Source: Micromonospora echinospora
GTDB lineage: Bacteria > Actinomycetota > Actinomycetes > Mycobacteriales > Micromonosporaceae
DNA: 64,000 nt
Direction of reading: 5' to 3'
Assembly (NCBI RefSeq): GCF_014203425.1
Contig: NZ_JACHJC010000001.1
Coordinates: 992,001 to 1,056,000 of the forward strand
A program made the position numbers and the translations under genes. The notes under the pieces are model-generated. The model searched no databases. It saw only the letters and a program-made list of their open reading frames with translations, and had not been told where the DNA came from. Positions 61,368-64,000 of the stretch are shown piece by piece; position 1 is the stretch's first letter, and each line of letters opens with the position of its first letter.

Positions 61368-63593
61368 ATGCCCAGACCTGGGCCGGCACGTGGAGGTACG
61401 GCCATCGAAAGCCAGAACAACGGCGAGTCGCCCGGCGTGTCGTCGTCCGGCACAGCCGCCGACCACTCCGGTCTCGCCGCCATCCGCTCGGTGCTGCGTA
61501 TCCGGCCGTTCCGCAGGCTGTGGATCGTACTCAGCGCCGCCTCCTTCGGCGACTGGCTCGGCCTGCTCGCCACCGCGCTGTTCGCCGCCTCCCAGGTCTC
61601 CGGCAGCACCGCCCAGGGCGCCGCGTTCGGCGGTGTGACAGCGATCCGGCTGCTGCCGGCGCTGGTGCTCGGCCCGGTGGCGGGCGTCTTCGCCGACCGG
61701 TTCGACCGCCGGTGGACCATGGTCATCTGCGACCTGCTGCGCTTCGTGCTGTTCGCCTCGATTCCGCTGTACGCGCTCACCGGCGCCGCCGGCGGGCTGG
61801 TGGTCGGCTGGGCGCTGATCGCCACGTTCCTGATCGAGTCGATCACGCTGCTGTGGATCCCGGCCAAGGAAGCGGCGGTCCCGAACCTCATCCCGCGTAC
61901 CCGGCTGGAGGCGGCGAACCAGCTCACGCTGATCACCACGTACGGCCTCACGCCGGTGGCCGCGGCCGTCGCGCTGGCCGTGCTGACCCGCGGCCTGCCC
62001 AGCGCGGTCGGCGGCAACCTGCCGAACTGGGCCGAGCCGGCCCAGCTCGCGCTCTGGTTCAACGCCTTCTCCCGGCTGGCCACCGCGCTCGTGGTGGCGT
62101 TCGGGATCAAGGAGATCAGCCAGGCCCAGCGCGCCGAGGCGGAGCGCACCGAGCAGAGCATGTTCCGGCAGTTCTCCGAGGGCTGGAAATACATCGGCCA
62201 GACCCCGCTCGTCCGTGGCCTGGTGCTGGGCATCTTCGGCGCCTTCGCCGGCGGCGGCATCGTGGTCGGCACGGGCAAGTTCTTCGCCAACTCGCTCGGC
62301 GCCGGTGACGCCGCCTTCTCGCTGCTCTTCGGCGCGATCTTCGTCGGCCTGGCGCTCGGCATCGGCCTCGGGCCGATGATCGTGCGGGACATGTCCCGCC
62401 GCCGCTGGTTCGGCATGAGCATCGTGCTCGCCAGCGCCTCGGTGCTGGTGCTCGCCTTCGCCATCCACCTGTCGATGGCCATCCTCGGCGCGATCCTGGT
62501 CGGCGCCGGCGCCGGCATGGCGTTCCTGGCCGGCACCACGCTGCTCGGCGGCGAGGTCGCCGACGAGGTACGCGGGCGCGTCTTCGCAGTGGTGCAGATC
62601 GGCACGCGGCTGGTGCTGATCCTTGCCATCGCGCTCAGCAGCCTCCTGGTCGGCGTCGGCGGCTCCCGCCAGCTCACCATCGCCGACCTGGGCATCTCCA
62701 TCTCCTCGACCCGCCTGCTGCTGCTCGCCGCCGGCGCGGCCGGCATCATCGCCGGCATCAGCGCGTTCGGCCAGATGGACGACAAGAAGGGCGTGCCGGT
62801 CCTCGCCGACCTCTGGGGCTCGATCCGGGGGCGCCCGCTGATGCCGGCCGAGCCGTTCGTCTCCAGCGGCCTGTTCGTGGTCTTCGAGGGCGGCGAGGGC
62901 GCCGGCAAGTCCACCCAGCTCGCCGTGCTCGCCGAGCGCCTACGCGGGCAGGGGCGGGACGTGGTGGTCACCCGCGAGCCGGGCGCCACCCCGGTCGGTG
63001 AGCGGATCCGCTCGCTGGTGCTGGACACCGGCAAGGACGAGGCGCCGTCGCCGCGCGCCGAGGCGCTGCTCTACGCCGCCGACCGGGCGCACCATGTCGC
63101 GACTGTCGTCCGCCCGGCGCTCGTGCGCGGCGCGGTGGTGATCAGTGACCGGTACGTCGACTCGTCACTGGCGTACCAGGGTGCCGGCCGGACGCTGCCG
63201 GTGGACGAGGTCTCCTGGCTCTCGTCCTGGGCCACCGGCGGGCTCAAGCCCGACCTGGTGGTGCTGCTCGACGTCGAGCCGCGTACCGGCCTGAGCCGGG
63301 TGGAGACGCGCAACGAGGGGGCCGACCGGCTGGAGGCCGAGTCGCTGACGTTCCACGAGCGGGTCCGGTACGCCTTCCTCGACCTGGCCGCCGGTGACCC
63401 GAAGCGTTACCTGGTGCTCGACGCGTCCCGTCCGGTGGACGAGATCGCCGAGGCGGTGGCGCGCCGGGTGGGTGAGTTCCTCGCCGACCCGGGCGGGATC
63501 GTGCACCCGCGTCCGGCGCAGGGCCCGGACACCTCGGTCCAGCCGGAGTTATCCGACGCGGAGCTGGTGACGATGGAGCAACCCCGAAGATGA
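61368..63593 (+). CDS. tmk: MFS-transporter/thymidylate kinase fusion protein
   Basis: A 741-residue fusion. Residues ~30-470 form a 12-helix MFS transporter (RRLWIVLSAASFGDWLG, GVFADRFDRRW). After a linker, residues ~500-710 are a complete dTMP kinase, with P-loop GGEGAGKST (508-516), TREPGATPVGERIR, the DR motif SDRYVDSSLAYQGAGR and the LID RVETRNEGADRLE. The kinase makes dTDP from dTMP and is essential. This fusion is recalled from other actinomycetes (for example SCO3542), so the tmk identity is safe while the transporter role is unknown. The stop overlaps the ATG of holB. Confidence 0.93.
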   Translation: MPRPGPARGGTAIESQNNGESPGVSSSGTAADHSGLAAIRSVLRIRPFRRLWIVLSAASFGDWLGLLATALFAASQVSGSTAQGAAFGGVTAIRLLPALVLGPVAGVFADRFDRRWTMVICDLLRFVLFASIPLYALTGAAGGLVVGWALIATFLIESITLLWIPAKEAAVPNLIPRTRLEAANQLTLITTYGLTPVAAAVALAVLTRGLPSAVGGNLPNWAEPAQLALWFNAFSRLATALVVAFGIKEISQAQRAEAERTEQSMFRQFSEGWKYIGQTPLVRGLVLGIFGAFAGGGIVVGTGKFFANSLGAGDAAFSLLFGAIFVGLALGIGLGPMIVRDMSRRRWFGMSIVLASASVLVLAFAIHLSMAILGAILVGAGAGMAFLAGTTLLGGEVADEVRGRVFAVVQIGTRLVLILAIALSSLLVGVGGSRQLTIADLGISISSTRLLLLAAGAAGIIAGISAFGQMDDKKGVPVLADLWGSIRGRPLMPAEPFVSSGLFVVFEGGEGAGKSTQLAVLAERLRGQGRDVVVTREPGATPVGERIRSLVLDTGKDEAPSPRAEALLYAADRAHHVATVVRPALVRGAVVISDRYVDSSLAYQGAGRTLPVDEVSWLSSWATGGLKPDLVVLLDVEPRTGLSRVETRNEGADRLEAESLTFHERVRYAFLDLAAGDPKRYLVLDASRPVDEIAEAVARRVGEFLADPGGIVHPRPAQGPDTSVQPELSDAELVTMEQPRR

Positions 63594-64000
63594 CCGACGT
63601 CTTCGGCGATCTGGTCGGGCAGGACGAGGCGGTGGACACGCTGCGGCGGGCCGCCGCCTCGGCCGCCGCGCTGCTGCGCGCCGCCGTTCCCGTCGCGGCC
63701 GGCGCGTCGGCAGGCGGGTACGACGACCTCGACGCGCTCGCCGAGGAGTTCGACAGCACGGACACCGACCCAGGTCCGGTGCCCGCCGCTGAAGCCGATC
63801 CCGGCGCCGGGATGACCCACGCCTGGATCTTCACCGGGCCGCCCGGATCGGGCCGGTCGGTGGCCGCCCGCGCGTTCGCCGCCGCCCTGCAGTGTGTGCA
63901 CGGCACCGGATGCGGCAGCTGCCCCGGCTGCCACACCACGCTCACCGGCACGCACGCCGATGTGCGGCTCGTCGTGCCGGACGGGCTCTCCATCGGCGTC
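63590..64000 (+). CDS. holB: DNA polymerase III subunit delta' (partial, runs off the window)
   Basis: The first 137 codons of an AAA+ clamp-loader subunit. The N-terminus MTDVFGDLVGQDEAVDTLRRAA matches DnaX/HolB proteins. The Walker A region reads TGPPGSGRSVAARAFAAAL, with arginine instead of lysine, as in delta' subunits that do not hydrolyse ATP. A zinc-binding cysteine cluster follows (C-x5-C-x2-C-x2-C). An acidic insertion separates the start from the P-loop. ATG overlaps the tmk stop (ATGA). Its place after tmk is conserved in actinomycetes. Confidence 0.9.
   Translation, partial: MTDVFGDLVGQDEAVDTLRRAAASAAALLRAAVPVAAGASAGGYDDLDALAEEFDSTDTDPGPVPAAEADPGAGMTHAWIFTGPPGSGRSVAARAFAAALQCVHGTGCGSCPGCHTTLTGTHADVRLVVPDGLSIGV

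Noticed and set aside
1..64000. CRISPR arrays, rRNA or tRNA genes, insertion sequences and origins
   Set aside because: None could be supported: no regularly spaced repeats, no cloverleaf with conserved T-loop, no transposase and no DnaA-box cluster were seen.

Overview
The window is about 64 kb of very GC-rich chromosome from a high-GC Gram-positive bacterium. GTG starts, TGA/GTG stop-start overlaps, a NuoG-N complex I, a proton-pumping pyrophosphatase, BldG, a Tad locus with a DUF4244 pilin and a 6C RNA all point to an actinomycete. The gene mix and the short GGGCCC-type intergenic hairpins fit Micromonosporaceae, most likely Micromonospora or a close relative (inference from recalled family features, no database search).

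Layout. 1-8.4 kb: the distal nuo operon (end of nuoG, then nuoHIJKLMN), closed by a strong terminator and followed by a long-chain polyprenyl diphosphate synthase that probably makes the menaquinone tail. 9.5-17.3 kb: an MFS permease divergent from an IclR regulator; a Tat-exported PhoX-type phosphatase split by one frameshift and divergent from an ECF sigma/anti-sigma pair; a RarD-type transporter, a GNAT acetyltransferase and a small holin-like membrane protein. 17.3-24.9 kb: part of a type VII (ESX) secretion locus (eccE, two WXG100 substrates, mycP) beside a large low-complexity SseB-domain protein and a small coupled partner. 24.9-32.0 kb: an alpha/beta hydrolase without its nucleophile, a lipoprotein and two tandem secreted M6 (immune inhibitor A-type) metalloproteases. 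32.2-36.4 kb: acetyl-CoA synthetase, a degenerate Fic-fold protein, a HAD phosphatase and a 6C small RNA. 36.7-39.7 kb: four accessory genes (DUF6928, an unknown protein, an APH-like kinase and a membrane-anchored VHL beta-domain protein) lying between the 6C RNA and ssd. 40-45 kb: the Tad/Flp pilus operon (ssd, tadA, tadB, tadC, pilin, two TadE-like genes). 45-53.6 kb: a LURP-one-like protein, an MrfA-type helicase, bldG with its anti-sigma partner, the pyrophosphatase hppA, a lipoprotein and a hypothetical. 53.9-64 kb: topA, an AbiEi/DUF559 gene between two inverted hairpin repeats, a sugar-lactone oxidase with a divergent TetR regulator, a PLP amino-acid deaminase/aldolase, a fused MFS-thymidylate kinase, and the start of holB (DNA polymerase III delta').

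The acs / HAD / 6C RNA / ssd-tad / helicase / bldG / hppA / topA / tmk / holB order matches the core gene order recalled for Streptomyces (around SCO3541-SCO3563) and, in part, Mycobacterium tuberculosis (Rv3646c-Rv3667). The cassette at 36.7-39.7 kb is therefore the most insertion-like stretch. The most unusual items are the bacterial VHL-beta protein with a nearly intact hydroxyproline pocket, the pseudo-Fic protein with an intact inhibitory motif, the SseB-repeat protein beside an incomplete ESX locus, and several families of short repeats tied to stop codons or gene borders.
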